Shown here one piece after another: positions 29,401-39,608 of a stretch of DNA of 64,000 bases. Both the position numbers and the translations under genes were made by a program. The number at the start of each line of letters is the position of its first letter. The first letter of the stretch is position 1. This DNA is from Eutrigla gurnardus (lineage: Eukaryota; Chordata; Actinopteri; Perciformes; Triglidae), in NCBI GenBank assembly GCA_963514095.1, contig OY741267.1, positions 8,276,048 to 8,340,047 on the forward strand. Direction: 5' to 3'. The notes under the pieces were generated by a model. It ran no database searches. It saw only the letters and a program-made list of their open reading frames with translations, and had not been told where the DNA came from.

Positions 29401-31492
29401 TAGACTGGTTACCTGTCTGTCCCTACATGTCGGCCCTGTGATAGACTGGTTACCTGTCTGTCTCTACATGTCGGCCCTGTGATAGACTGGTTACCTGTTT
29501 GTCTCTACATGTCAGCCCTGTAATAGACTGGTTACCTGTCTCTCTCTACATGTCGGCCCTGTGATAGACTGGTTACCTGTCTCTCTCTACATGTCGGCCC
29601 TGTGATAGACTGGTTACCTGTCTCTCTCTACATGTCAGCCCTGTGATAGACTGGTTACCTGTCTGTCTCTACATGTCAGCCCTGTGATCGACTGGTTACA
29701 TGTCTGTCTCTACATGTCAGCCCTGTGATAGACTGGTTACCTGTCTGTCTCTACATTTCAGCCCTGTGATAGACTGGTTACCTGTCTGTCTCTACATGTC
29801 AGCCCTGTGATAGACTGGTTACCTGTCTGTCTCTACATGTCGGCCCTGTGATAGACTGGTTACCTGTCTGTCTCTACATGTCAGCCCTGTGATAGACTGG
29901 TTACCTGTCTGTCTCTACGTGTCAGCCCTGTGATAGACTGGTTACCTGTCTGTCTCTACGTGTCAGCCCTGTAATAGACTGGTTACCTGTCTCTCTCTAC
30001 ATGTCGGCCCTGTGATAGACTGGTTACCTGTCTGTCTATACATGTCGGCCCTGTGATAGACTGGTTTCCTGTCTGTCTCTACATGTCAGCCCTGTGATAG
30101 ACAGGTTACCTGTCTGTCTCTACATGTCGGCCCTGTGATAGACTGGTTACCTGTCTGTCTCTACATGTCAGCCCTGTGATAGACTTACCTGTCTGTCTCT
30201 ACATGTCAGCCCTGTGATAGACTGGTTACCTGTCTGTCTCTACATGTCGGCCCTGTGATAGACTGGTTACCTGTCACCTCTACCTGTCAGCCCTGTGATA
30301 GACTGGTTACCTGTCTGTCTCTACATGTCGGCCCTGTGATAGACTGGTTACCTGTCTGTCTCTACATGTCGGCCCTGTGATAGACTGGTTACCTGTCACC
30401 TCTACCTGTCAGCCCTGTGATAGACTGGTTACCTGTCTGTCTCTACATGTCGGCCCTGTGATAGACTGGTTACCTGTCTGTCTCTACATGTCGGCCCTGT
30501 GATAGACTGGTTACCTGTCTGTCTCTACATGTCGGCCCTGTGATAGACTGGTTACCTGTCTGTCTCTACATGTCAGCCCTGTGATAGACTGGTTACCTGT
30601 CTGTCTCTACATGTCAGCCCTGTGATAGACTGGTTACCTGTCTGTCTCTACCTGTCAGCCCTGTGATAGACTGGTTACCTGTGTATCTCTACGTGTCAGC
30701 CCTGTGATAGACTGGTTACCTGTCTGTCTCTACATGTCGGCCCTGTGATAGACTGGTTACCTGTCTGTCTCTACATGTCAGCCCTGTGATAGACTTACCT
30801 GTCTGTCTCTACATGTCAGCCCTGTGATAGACTGGTTACCTGTCTGTCTCTACATGTCGGCCCTGTGATAGACTGGTTACCTGTTTGTCTCTACATGTCG
30901 GCCCTGTGATAGACTGGTTACCTGTCTGTCTCTACCTGTCAGCCCTGTGATAGACTGGTTACCTGTCTGTCTCTACATGTCAGCCCTGTGATAGACTTGT
31001 TACCTGTCTGTCTCTAAATGTCAGCCCTGTGATAGACTGGTTACCTGTCTGTCTCTACATGTCAGCCCTGTGATAGACTGGTTACCTGTCTGTCTCTACA
31101 TGTCGGCCCTGTGATAGACTGGTTACCTGTCTGTCTCTACATGTCTCCCTGTGATAGACTGGTTACCTGTCTGTCTCTACATGTCAGCCCTGTGATAGAC
31201 TGGTTACCTGTCTGTCTCTACATGTCGGCCCTGTGATAGACTGGTTACCTGTCTGTCTCTACATGTCTCCCTGTGATAGACTGGTTACCTGTCTGTCTCT
31301 ACATGTCAGCCCTGTGATAGACTGGTTACCTGTCTGTCTCTACATGTCTCCCTGTGATAGACTGGTTACCTGTCTGTCTCTACATGTCAGCCCTGTGATA
31401 GACTGGTTACCTGTCTGTCTCTACATGTCGGCCCTGTGATAGACTGGTTACCTGTCTGTCTCTACATGTCAGCCCTGTGATAGACTGGTTAC

Positions 31493-31771
31493 CAGTAATA
31501 AATACAGGCATACAATACATGTGGTTTGTACAAAATAGATGAAAATAGTAAAATATAAACATGAAGAATTCTAACAACTATGTTATAGATTGTAAACACA
31601 AGAAGAATATGAATCAGGTAGGACTTTGAGCAACAAATGTCATGAGTCTGCAGGTTTTTGATCATAAACCAACGTATTGGTCACATTCTAATGTTGATAT
31701 TAAAGTCAGAGGATCATCAAAGTTGTTCTGATTCCTCCTGAGGGGAACATGAATTATGAACCACAGTTCAT
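31493..31771. other. AT-rich unique sequence, right flank of the satellite
   Basis: The satellite ends sharply into AT-rich DNA with no recognisable gene, terminal repeat or target duplication. The left end of the array lies outside the window, so no insertion footprint can be tested. Confidence 0.6.
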
Positions 31772-31912
31772 CATCCATCCATCCATTTTCTTCCACTTAA
31801 CCGGGACAGGGTCGTGGAGGAAGAAGGCTTAGGAGGACCTTCCAGATGCTCTTCTCCCCAACAACACTTTCCAGCTCTTCTTGGGGACCCAATGTGTTCC
31901 CAGGATAGATGG
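31772..31912. repeat. Teleost interspersed repeat fragment (CATCCATCCATT family)
   Basis: It begins with CATCCATCCATCCATTTTC and runs through CTTCCACTTAACCGGGACAG, TCCAGCTCTTCTTGGGGACC and GTTCCCAGGATAG. This order of words is that of a very abundant fish interspersed repeat. A shorter relative starts at 39245. Family assignment is from memory of the pattern only. Confidence 0.5.
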
Positions 31913-31916
31913 ATAT

Positions 31917-32060
31917 ACACTGCTCAAAACACGAAGGGAACACTTCAATCACACCTCACATCCTGATGAACAAATTATTCAACTTCAAAATCAGACAGAA
32001 AATCTGATCCTGATGAGTCCTGGGGGATCTCTCTCTTAAGAAAGGAACACAGATCTTAGA
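31917..32060. mobile_element. Possible Tc1/mariner-like terminal fragment
   Basis: TATACACTGCTCAAAACACG followed by AAGGGAACACTTCAATCAC resembles the ACACTGCTCAAAAAAA...GGGAACACTT ends of fish Tc1-like elements, including a TA at the edge. No matching inverted end or transposase frame is visible nearby, so this is at best a truncated end. Confidence 0.35.
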
Positions 32061-33229
32061 GATATACTAGTCCACAATGAACAATGCTTTTAACAAGGAA
32101 AACAACAGGACTTATGTAACCAATCTTAGTGATATAAAAGTGAATTACAGTATAATAACAAATTGGACTAATAACTTGACCGTGGCCAGAATCAGAAGAC
32201 ACCAAATTCATAAGGAGCCAATGTGTTGAGCAGCAATAATGAGGCAGGCACTGGAATAACTGTTGAGTAGCCACTCTTGTATTTTTACAGTGCATGAAGA
32301 GACATATTCAATTTGTACGAACATACAAAATAATGACCCAGATTTCCAAAAATAAAGGAATAGTGTGCACACTCAAATAAAAGAAAAGTGTCCGTTGGGG
32401 CCCTTATGAAATAAGAGTTGTTGCAGGTGCACCTGATTTTAAAGGTCCATGGAGTGTAATGTGAATGTATGTGTGGGAGTGTGTACGTGGGTATCTCCTT
32501 TGTGGTCATTCTTCCTCAAAGTGGTTGGCTCGCCGTCTGTCACGACCGGAATCTCGTCCTGGTCCTCGGATTTTCTCCGTCCTCTCAAAAACCTGATCTA
32601 TACACAAGGTCATATAAGTTACATTCTATTCTCAGATGCATCATTAAGGTTTAAATGTCAAAAATCAATATATTGCATCAAACCTCATATGTAAATCTTC
32701 AATCTTATCAAATCTTGAAGCTTCAGTTTTAGTTTTTATAGTTGTACAACATTCAACAATCTAACAATTCAAAATATATCATAACCATATCAAAATAATG
32801 TGCAAATAACAAAAAAATACACATATTGAGATTTAGAGGTATCAAAGAAGTGTGCTTAATTACTCCAACACTATAGACCTATTTATGCGAGAGAAACTGC
32901 ACCAAAAATTACCCTCTAAGTAACTTTAGACTCACATTGAAATGAAATAAATTCCTTCAGTAGTTCACATTACAAAATAAAATATTATTTTACTCTCATC
33001 ATATGATTTATCAAATTACTTTCCCTGTAAATTGGCATTAGGAAAATAAAACAAACCTCCTTTTTACATTCAAATATCGGCATAAAATAATAGATATGAT
33101 ACACACATGTTCAAAATATTGCATCATTATTCACTTCAGTTCACTCTCATAGCCTTTATTATCACCGCTGCTCTCTTTCAGCACACTGAAAATCAACAGA
33201 GAAATAGCATCGGAGCAGCTTGAGACACA
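32061..33229. other. Intergenic, AT-rich, nothing recognised
   Basis: Open frames here are short, overlap on both strands and show no domain, signal peptide or exon-like boundaries. No terminal repeats or microsatellites of note. Confidence 0.6.
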
Positions 33230-33618
33230 TGTCTCACCGTTGCTCTGTAGTTCAAAGCCGAGCACGCCGATGTCGGAGCTGCAGCGGCTCTCCGGATGGA
33301 AGGTAAGTGGTTAGCCTGTTAGACACTGAGCTAGCATTAGCATGGACTACGACGGTAAGTACTAGCGAGGTTTTTTTCTCCAGATAAACAACTCGTCTTA
33401 CCGACGCGACTCGTCTCCTTCATGGAGTCACTTGGCTCCGGACTCCCAGTGGGTAAGTGCGCTGGCTTACGTTTCCTCTTTTCACAGGTTAGCTCGGGTT
33501 TCTCTCTTTTGTCTGCTAAGCAGGTAGCTGCGCTCACCCCCGTGGCTAAGATGAAAAGGGCCCGGAGAGCGACGCACTTCACCTCACGAGCTGACCGTGG
33601 TCTGCGTTACCCCTGATT
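33230..33618 (+). promoter_or_regulatory. CpG-rich patch with three ATG...GTAAG modules (possible promoter and first exons)
   Basis: An island rich in CG dinucleotides stands out from AT-rich surroundings. It holds three plus-strand start codons, each followed within 11-33 bases by a consensus splice donor: ATG at 33270 with donor at 33303 (encoding MSELQRLSGWK), ATG at 33342 with donor at 33355 (MDYD), and ATG at 33422 with donor at 33453 (about 10 codons). Such clustering suggests a transcription start region with alternative first exons, or the 5' end of a transposon-borne gene. No downstream exon that would accept these donors was recognised. Confidence 0.35.
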
Positions 33619-34220
33619 AGCTGTTGGGCTACTCCATGTGGGATCATGTGAACTGAGCGGCGCATTCAAATGCAATGGGAGATTTAAAACTTTGCCGATA
33701 CAAACAAATAAAAATAAGAAAATAAATACTCTCTCTTCTTTCTGTTATCTAATTGTGTTCATTTTACACCTGGGCTACACCAAGGAATCACTTCCAGTAC
33801 GGGACATTGGTTTTATCTGTCTCCCTGTTTTGAATAAAGACTCCAGAGTCGGTGTCGACCACAATCAGGTGCAAGGCTTGTGACAAAGTGAATTGGGGAG
33901 TACTACAAAGTGGATCAATGATCATTGGCCTCGGGTGTTCTGGTACCAAGAACACTTCTGAACCACAATATACTCCAACATGCAGTCTAAGAAATGATTC
34001 ATGGGCTTCGTGGATGACACTTACAATAAAGACATTTACTAGCATAAAAAACGTACTTTAAGTAAGTTAATAACTAGTTTTAAGAAGTTGGTCAAACTGA
34101 AAAAAAGATATTGACTTATTAATATCCATTTTGAATAAATATTTCTTCATTCACTCAACAGCGAACACTAAGTCAGTGTAACTTTATTGAGTTTCAACTG
34201 TGCATCAAAACTAAGGACAC
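33619..34220. other. Intergenic, nothing recognised
   Basis: AT-rich sequence with short frames in both strands and no recognised motif. It ends at the target duplication of the hAT MITE. Confidence 0.6.
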
Positions 34221-34228
34221 TCCTGAAC

Positions 34229-35136
34229 CATGGGCGTCGCTAGACCTCTTTTACTGGGGCACATGCCCCAGTATTGATCTGCCGTGCCCCAGTAAAATCT
34301 CACGCTCGAGTTTTAATGAGCTACTATATTTGGCAGTGGATTCATTTATATTGATAGTAACGGTTAAAGAATGGATTTTTTTCTCATCCACAATGTCAAA
34401 CCAGCGCAGTTTAACCCAAAATACAAAGCTGAGGCACGCACCTCGTGGTCCGGGTCCAGCGCGCACATTACGTCCCCCCCACCACCATGTCATGGTATGA
34501 TCCACTTCTCTCTCCCACCTGCCCCGCTCGCCCTGATGCCCGCAGTAGCCGGCGTGAAGCGGCACAGTGCGTGTAGTTTCTGTCTGTCGTCCCAGTAAGG
34601 AGCTCAAACAACGACGTGTTACACATTTCTTTTACCACTAAATAATCACCACCAGTCCTCATTCCTGCTGCTCTGAATCACAGATCACTCTTTGAGTTGT
34701 TTCATAGGAGTTAGATAGCTGACGGTTTACCCCATTATCTTTTCATTTTAATACAATTTACTTTATAGTACTTTATAAACCAAGTGATGGCTCAGCATTA
34801 AAGTAAGATTTACAGTCACAGTGATTTCCCCAACCCCCAAAGTCTGATGTTCTTCATTCACAAATGTGGGAACGATACTCCAAAATCATCAAAAACATGT
34901 TGAGAATGTTCATAATGTATGTTGAAATAAATATGAATTAGAGATTAATATCTCTACATTTTTACCTTTCAGTTTTTAGCAGCAGCAGTATGGCTGTGGC
35001 AGTAATAGTGGGACGTTTATATAGCACATTGTATAGCACATTTCATACACACAGCGGGAATTCAAGGATGTTTTTTGTGATTTGAGTAATAGGGGGCCTG
35101 TGCCCCAGTAGAGCTTAATGTCTAGCAACGCCCCTG
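34229..35136. mobile_element. Non-autonomous hAT element (MITE) with perfect 8-bp TSD
   Basis: The ends are imperfect inverted repeats: left CATGGGCGTCGCTAGAC, and right, read inward, CAGGGGCGTTGCTAGAC. Both continue into a second inverted block containing TACTGGGGCACA. Flanking bases 34221-34228 and 35137-35144 are both TCCTGAAC, a perfect 8-bp target-site duplication as hAT transposases make. The 908-bp interior has no long frame with transposase motifs, so it must have been mobilised in trans. Confidence 0.9.
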
Positions 35137-35144
35137 TCCTGAAC

Positions 35145-35772
35145 TTGACTTGTTTTTGCGTGCCAGGTTGCAGCAATCCTCCGACATCCATGTGAGTGAC
35201 AGGAGCAACGGCAATGTTTGTCCAATTGATTCTAATGAATGAGTGCCATTTGCTAGTTGTAACTCTTCCAAATTGAACTTATTTTTTAGCTTTTTTAAAC
35301 ACTAAATCTAAAAACATTCATATTTAACTGTTCAAAATGTGTATTGGTCCATCTCAGGCAGCTGTATGATTATTTTAGAAGTGAAGTGAAAGATGGATGC
35401 ATTTTTCTCACTCCTGTTACCAAAACTCATGTGCCATTTAAAAAGCAATATTAAAAGCATTTCAACTAATTCCTTTGGTTTCCCCTCAATTTCCCTTAAT
35501 TGTTAATTTTGAAGAAATCTTGGTGACATGTTGAAATAATTGATATTTGTGACGAAAAATGACTTTATGAAGCTGATGACTGAAGATGAAAAGTTTTGCA
35601 TTGAAACAGTCGCAGCTCACATTGTGTTGCACAAGCAGCTGACATCCCTGTATGTCAGTTCTCCAGGCTATAGGGTCACTGATGTATCCTCATATGGATG
35701 GAACTGGTGGCACATCTTTGAGCATCTCCAAAACTGTTTCCTCGTTGACAAAAACTTGATTGTGTCTGTCTT
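35145..35772. other. Intergenic with an unrecognised 93-codon plus frame
   Basis: A plus frame at 35540-35821 (starts MIFVTKNDFMKLMTEDEKF) is open but has no motif I recognise and no clear promoter or splice context. It may be chance or a decayed exon. Confidence 0.4.
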
Positions 35773-35782
35773 TTGCAACACA

Positions 35783-36033
35783 GCAGCTCTGTGGCGTCAG
35801 GAATATCTGTCCCTTTGCTGACCAGACCAGCCCTCCTCTTCAGGGCCCCTCCCACACCGTCCGGGGGACCCTTCCCGTCGCTCGCCTCGAAGAAGATCCA
35901 CGTTCCAGCAGTGAACCCTCGTCAGAACAGCTCAGTACAAAACAGGAAAAAAATCCCCTCGCTGTTTATACTGAGAGAAACGGCCGTCCCTGTAAAAGTG
36001 GATTGTGGAGACCTCTGGATATGCACTCTATAA
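35783..36033 (+). CDS. Candidate terminal coding exon, unknown protein
   Basis: The sequence GTCTTTTGCAACACAG ending at about 35782 is a plausible splice acceptor. Past it, one frame stays open to a stop at 36031-36033 and reads as proline-, serine- and basic-rich protein ending in AVPVKVDCGDLWICTL. A second frame is open to 36164. The composition differs from the AT-rich surroundings, which is why it is listed, but I recognise no family, no partner exon and no polyadenylation signal. It could equally be a chance frame. Confidence 0.2.
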
Positions 36034-36354
36034 GTAATCAAGCACTGGTGACAAGTGCTGCCAGATTGCTGGTTGACACTGCAGAAGGACATTGGGCTGG
36101 AGGATGTGTGCACATAGAGGACCCCCGTGTGCAGTGTCGCCTGCTGGTGTATGCTCTGAAGTGAACAGCCTGTATTTCTGTGCTCTACGTGCAGAGGTCA
36201 TTTTCTGAAAAACCAACATGATTTAAGCATTCATGTGCTTCCTAGCCATGTCTCAGTGCCCTGTAGTGGACAAACTGATGTTTGATGTTGTCTGTCTTTT
36301 AAACCCTTTGCAGCAGCAGGTTCAGCTGCTTAATACTGTTCAGTACTGTACAAT

Positions 36355-36394
36355 ACTCAGTCCTGTTACTCACATAAGAGTAACAGGACTGAGT
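36355..36394. other. Perfect 17-bp inverted repeat (hairpin)
   Basis: ACTCAGTCCTGTTACTC and its exact reverse complement are separated by the 6-base loop ACATAA and followed by a short T-run. The core GTAACAGGACTG recurs at about 36721-36732. Confidence 0.85.
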
Positions 36395-37361
36395 TTTTAG
36401 CATAGAATTAGGAAACTCACAAAAAATAGCCACATAGCATCTCTGCTAAAAACATGTGGACACAGAGCACAATGTAGTCGTTGACCAAAAAACGCTATTT
36501 TTAAAATGAACAAATAATATCTAAAAAATAATTTAGGTAACAGGAATGTACACTATTAATGACACCCTCAGTCAACACTAAAATATCATTAAAAATACAG
36601 AAAAGTAACTGTGAGAACTTGCTTTTGGTCTTCCCATGGCCTTCAGAAGATTCAAATGAACCAACTTCCTGTTGAACATGTGACTTGGGGAGTTATTTTC
36701 CAGAAGGGATTATGTGTCAGGGTAACAGGACTGTGTGAAAACCTGGGGACACGAATAAAATGAATATTTTAATTGGATTAAAATGGACTATTTGGGATAT
36801 AAATGTGGACGGAAATGGCACCCATTCAATAGAATCCTTCATCTAACAGTAACTTTAAAGACGTTGTTTTCACCGAGCACTTAACTTCAGGGGAAATCAA
36901 GCTAATTTAGCAACGGTACTAGCTAGCTAATAGTGACTTCAACACAGTTTCACTTTGGTAGCTGAATTAATTTACGTTCATTTACATCAGACATGTGAAG
37001 TGTTGACACTGTAAAGGTAAAAGCTTAAGTGTCTCTTTTGTTCTAACTTAAGTTGGTGTCATTGAGGTCTGGTCAGCAACAGTTGCATTGCTGGTCTGTT
37101 CTGAAAGTGAACCTGGGACAAATGTATTTTACTTGGTGTTTTTCAGTTTCATGTGTGTCGTGTTGCTGTTAAAGCCTTAAAGGTATTTTTGTTTGAGGCA
37201 GGCGTCTCTGAGAAAAGGATGAGGATCTCTTCAAAGAACACTTGGTAGGTAAATCAGATGCTTAGTTCTGACACACTGGACTTTGTGTTACACTCAAATA
37301 CAATACCATGTTTTCAAATGGGATGACTTAAAACATGTTTATTCTGATCTACTTCCAACAG
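36395..37361. other. Intergenic, AT-rich
   Basis: No gene is recognised. A polypyrimidine-like stretch (CTGATCTACTTCCAACAG) at its right end forms the acceptor of the exon-like segment that follows. Confidence 0.55.
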
Positions 37362-37605
37362 GATGGAGAAGTGCAGGTTACAGATGAAGGACCATGATGA
37401 GGGGCCATAATGTTGATCCAGCCAGTGCAAGGATAGTGACAGAGGGAACAGAAGTCCTGGAGAACCTGGATGTTCCAAGTGCCTTCGCCATGTTAATGGT
37501 GCTGATATACGCCATCAACCTCAACTACCAAAACAACTGATGAAAACGTTTGAGGTGTTTCAAAAAATACTCCTTGAACTTGATGGACTGAAAACCAGCC
37601 CGAAG
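37362..37605 (+). pseudogene. Decayed exon of a multicopy teleost protein family
   Basis: The segment is bounded by an acceptor (CTTCCAACAG) and a donor (CCGAAG|GTAATG). In one frame it reads VTEGTEVLENLDVPSAFAML and then MVLIYAINLNY. After a one-base deletion in the run at about 37531 it continues in another frame as QLMKTFEVFQKILLELDGLK. The pattern resembles the C-terminal domain of uncharacterised teleost proteins that occur in many copies; the family name is unknown to me. The frameshift and upstream stops say this copy is dead. No companion exons were found. Confidence 0.4.
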
Positions 37606-37867
37606 GTAATGTTGCAAAGGAATATACTGCTGTCCTAAAAAGTGTAATTAGAAAGTGGAAGTTTTAAGTTTAGTTAACATACTAATAGAAATAAATGTGT
37701 TCATTGATCACATCCATCATGTGTACCTGCAGTTTGTTTGAAAGACACATGTGGACGCTAGATGTTCACGCTGGATTCTCACACACTTGTTGGCACTAAG
37801 TTGCTCGTCTACTGGGTCCACGAAGCTAAAAGTAATGCACGTTTAGAGAGGTGTTGATTACACTTTA

Positions 37868-38512
37868 TAACCCTCCAATGCCAAAAGACTCATTCATGCC
37901 TTCATTTCCTCCCGACTGGTTTACTGCAACTCACTCCTCCATGGCATCAGCTCCAGCTCCATCAACTGACTCCAACTGGTCCAGAACGCAGCCGCAGGAC
38001 TCATCACCCACACCAAAACCTGGGACCACATCACCCCGGTCCTAAAGAACCTCCATTGGCTTCCCATCTCCCACTGCATCACCTACAAAATCCTGGTCCT
38101 CACTTTCAAAGCACCCCACCATCTGCCCCCCCCCCCCTCCCACCAACCCTATCGGCCCCTCAGATCCACATCAGCCGGTCTCCTCTCCATCCAGAGATCC
38201 AACCTCTGTAGTTTTGGGGACTGAGCCTTCTCCAGGGCAGCTCCCAGACTCTGGAACTCCCTTCCCCAAACCATCCGTGATTCTGAGTCCCTCACCATAT
38301 TTCAGTCCCACCTTAAAACCCATCTCTTCTCCTCGGCCTACCACTAGCCCCATGCCCCTTCCCTCATTTCAGCTGATTGCTGCTCTGTTTTGGCTTTGTC
38401 TTATTTATTTATTTATTCATTTATTTTAGTTTTTTATTTGGTTTGTTTGTTTGTTTTCTGTAAAGCGTCTTTGTGTGCGGAAAAGCTCTCTACAAATTAA
38501 ATGTATTATTAA
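37868..38512 (+). mobile_element. 3' end of an L2/Rex-type LINE
   Basis: Translating from about 37901 gives AFISSRLVYCNSLLHGISSS, a stop, then LQLVQNAAAGLITHTKTWDH and ITPVLKNLHWLPISHCITYK. This is the familiar C-terminal stretch of L2/Rex-like LINE reverse transcriptases in fish (LDYCNSLL...LQ.VQNAAARL...HITP.L..LHWLP). Downstream the frame is broken, with a C-run near 38126. The element ends with TGTAAAGCGTCTTTGTGTGC and ATTAAATGTATTATTA, the usual L2-like 3' tail. It is heavily 5'-truncated and dead. Confidence 0.8.
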
Positions 38513-38513
38513 C

Positions 38514-39240
38514 CTCTGAAGGCGCGTCTGTTCTCCACACTATGTGAGGAGATGGAGCTGAACTTTCAGCTGTGGTGTTTCACAGCGAGGCTAGGTGGCT
38601 CTCAAGAGGGAAAGTGTTGTCCCGAGTCTTTGAGCTCACAGAGGAAGTTTGTGTGTTTTTGGAGGAGGAGCAGATTCATGACGTTGCAAGCAAGTTTAGT
38701 GATGAACAATTTCTGATGAAACTGGCCTATCTCAGCGATATATTTAGAAAACTCAATGAATTAAATCTTCAGCTTCAAGGCAGAGACGAGCACCTTCCTC
38801 ACCTGGCAGACAATATTAGCACATTCACAGGAAAGCTTGAGATGTGGGGCAGACCACTTTCTCAAGGAAATACTGGTCCCTTTGAGAATCTGAGGGGTTT
38901 TGCTGAAACCAGTGATTCTGGAGCCACCACAGTGATTCCCATCTCTTCCCTTACCTGTATGACTGAGTGAGGGATCCATTCAATGCAGCAGCACTCACTG
39001 ATTTCACCTCTGATGAAGAGGACCAGTTCATTGAGATGACATCTGCCTCCACCCTGAGGCTGAGGTTTACAGGCCAGACATGAGTGAGTTCTGGCTTGGT
39101 GTGGAGGGGAGCATTCACTCTGCTTCCCTTCACCACATCCTCTCTCTGCGAGATGGGCTTTTCTGCTGTCGCCTCACTGAAAACACAGATCTAAGACATG
39201 ACTTGAGAGTGTCAGTATCAACCTGCAACCTCGCCTTAAA
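38514..39240 (+). pseudogene. hAT-superfamily transposase fragment (ZBED5/SCAND3-like)
   Basis: One frame (about 38572-38880) encodes VFHSEARWLSRGKVLSRVFE and LAYLSDIFRKLNELNLQLQG, matching the conserved block HTEVRWLSRG.VL.R ... LAYL.DIF..LN.LN..LQG of hAT-derived ZBED5/SCAND3-type proteins. After a frameshift, another frame (about 38960-39200) gives IRDPFN-like, TSDEEDQFIEM and LCEMGFSAVASLKT, the hAT C-terminal dimerisation region around the conserved CE.GFS motif. Several stops and shifts separate the parts, and the N-terminal half is missing, replaced by the LINE tail. It is a dead transposon copy, not a host gene. Confidence 0.8.
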
Positions 39241-39244
39241 AAGA

Positions 39245-39517
39245 TCCATCCATCCATCCATCGTCTGCCGTTTATCCTGTATTCAGGGTCACGGCTTTGT
39301 TCTCATTCTAGCAAAGTGAAATGTATTCCATTTTTCTGTTTTGGAAAAAGCTCACAGACTGATGGAGCAATGACCAACATTACAAAAAGTTTAAATAGAA
39401 GACATTGACAAATATCTGAATTTTTTTCTTTTGTACGTTATTTCAATTAAGTTAAACTTTGTTTTGTTGGGGGGGGGGGGGGGGGGGGGCATGACTGGAG
39501 ACGTTTGAGAACCACTG
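39245..39517. mobile_element. hAT element 3' end with poly-G run and terminal repeat
   Basis: A short CATCCATCCATCCATCGTC repeat fragment is followed by AT-rich DNA, a run of about 21 G near 39469-39489, then GTTTGAGAACCACTG ending at 39517. Read inward, that end is CAGTGGTTCTCAAAC, the classical hAT terminal repeat found in ZBED-like elements. The left end is lost, so no target duplication can be tested. Confidence 0.7.
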
Positions 39518-39540
39518 GATTAGAGAAACATCGTGGAGAT

Positions 39541-39568
39541 GGTTTTTGTATCACTCTGTTTCACTGTG
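39541..39568 (+). promoter_or_regulatory. 12-bp-spacer recombination signal sequence (12-RSS) of a J segment
   Basis: Nonamer GGTTTTTGT (39541-39549), a 12-base spacer (39550-39561) and a perfect consensus heptamer CACTGTG (39562-39568) lie directly upstream of the J coding bases. Orientation and spacing are those of TRG or TRB J segments, cut by RAG1/RAG2 and joined to a V segment with a 23-RSS. Confidence 0.9.
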
Positions 39569-39608
39569 GAGGGTATCTTTGGCTCTGGAAGTAAACTGTA
39601 CGTAACAG
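39569..39608 (+). CDS. T-cell receptor J segment (gamma-like)
   Basis: Forty bases between the RSS heptamer and a splice donor (ACAG|GTAAGG) translate as EGIFGSGSKLYVT plus one base, giving phase-1 splicing. The FG.G motif (F-G-S-G) is the J signature, and FGSG followed by a hydrophobic-V-T ending is most like TCR gamma J. The trailing G joins the first two bases (AT) of the exon at 41062 to make an Asp codon in frame with the constant domain. The 12-RSS agrees with TRG and TRB and excludes IGK. No second J was seen up to the constant exon. Confidence 0.85.

Larger units (their letters stand above)
1..31492. repeat. 41-bp satellite/minisatellite array with higher-order repeats
   Basis: Head-to-tail tandem array of a 41-bp unit with landmarks CTACATGTC(A/G)GCCC, TGTGATAGACTGGTTACC and TGTCTGTCT. 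Recurrent length variants are a 38-bp form lacking GGT (AGACTTACC), a 39-bp form with CATGTCTCCC, and 40-bp forms with CCTGTCACCTCTACC or CCTGTCATGTCTAC. By length it holds roughly 770-790 units. The array is already running at base 1 and stops abruptly at about 31492 (GGTTACCAGTAATAAATAC), so only its right edge is seen. The TGATAG in each unit puts stops into the plus strand; because 41 is not divisible by 3, open frames last only a few units, so no gene is inferred. The variants recur in fixed order in long blocks, showing higher-order duplication. There are no unique spacers, so it is not CRISPR. Confidence 0.98.

Noticed and set aside
5672..31439. 67-68-codon frames inside the 41-bp satellite
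   Set aside because: They occur only where 38- or 39-bp variants briefly cancel the frame drift; they are identical copies of satellite sequence.
1..31492. CRISPR array
   Set aside because: There are no unique spacers between repeats, the context is vertebrate, and the unit is a pure tandem repeat.
38214..38429. Proline/serine-rich frame at 38.2-38.4 kb
   Set aside because: It is the wrong frame of the LINE 3' region; the correct frame gives recognisable reverse transcriptase C-terminal sequence just upstream.
38930..38970. CACAGTG near 38930 as a V-segment heptamer
   Set aside because: No nonamer lies at 12 or 23 bases and the region is hAT transposase sequence.
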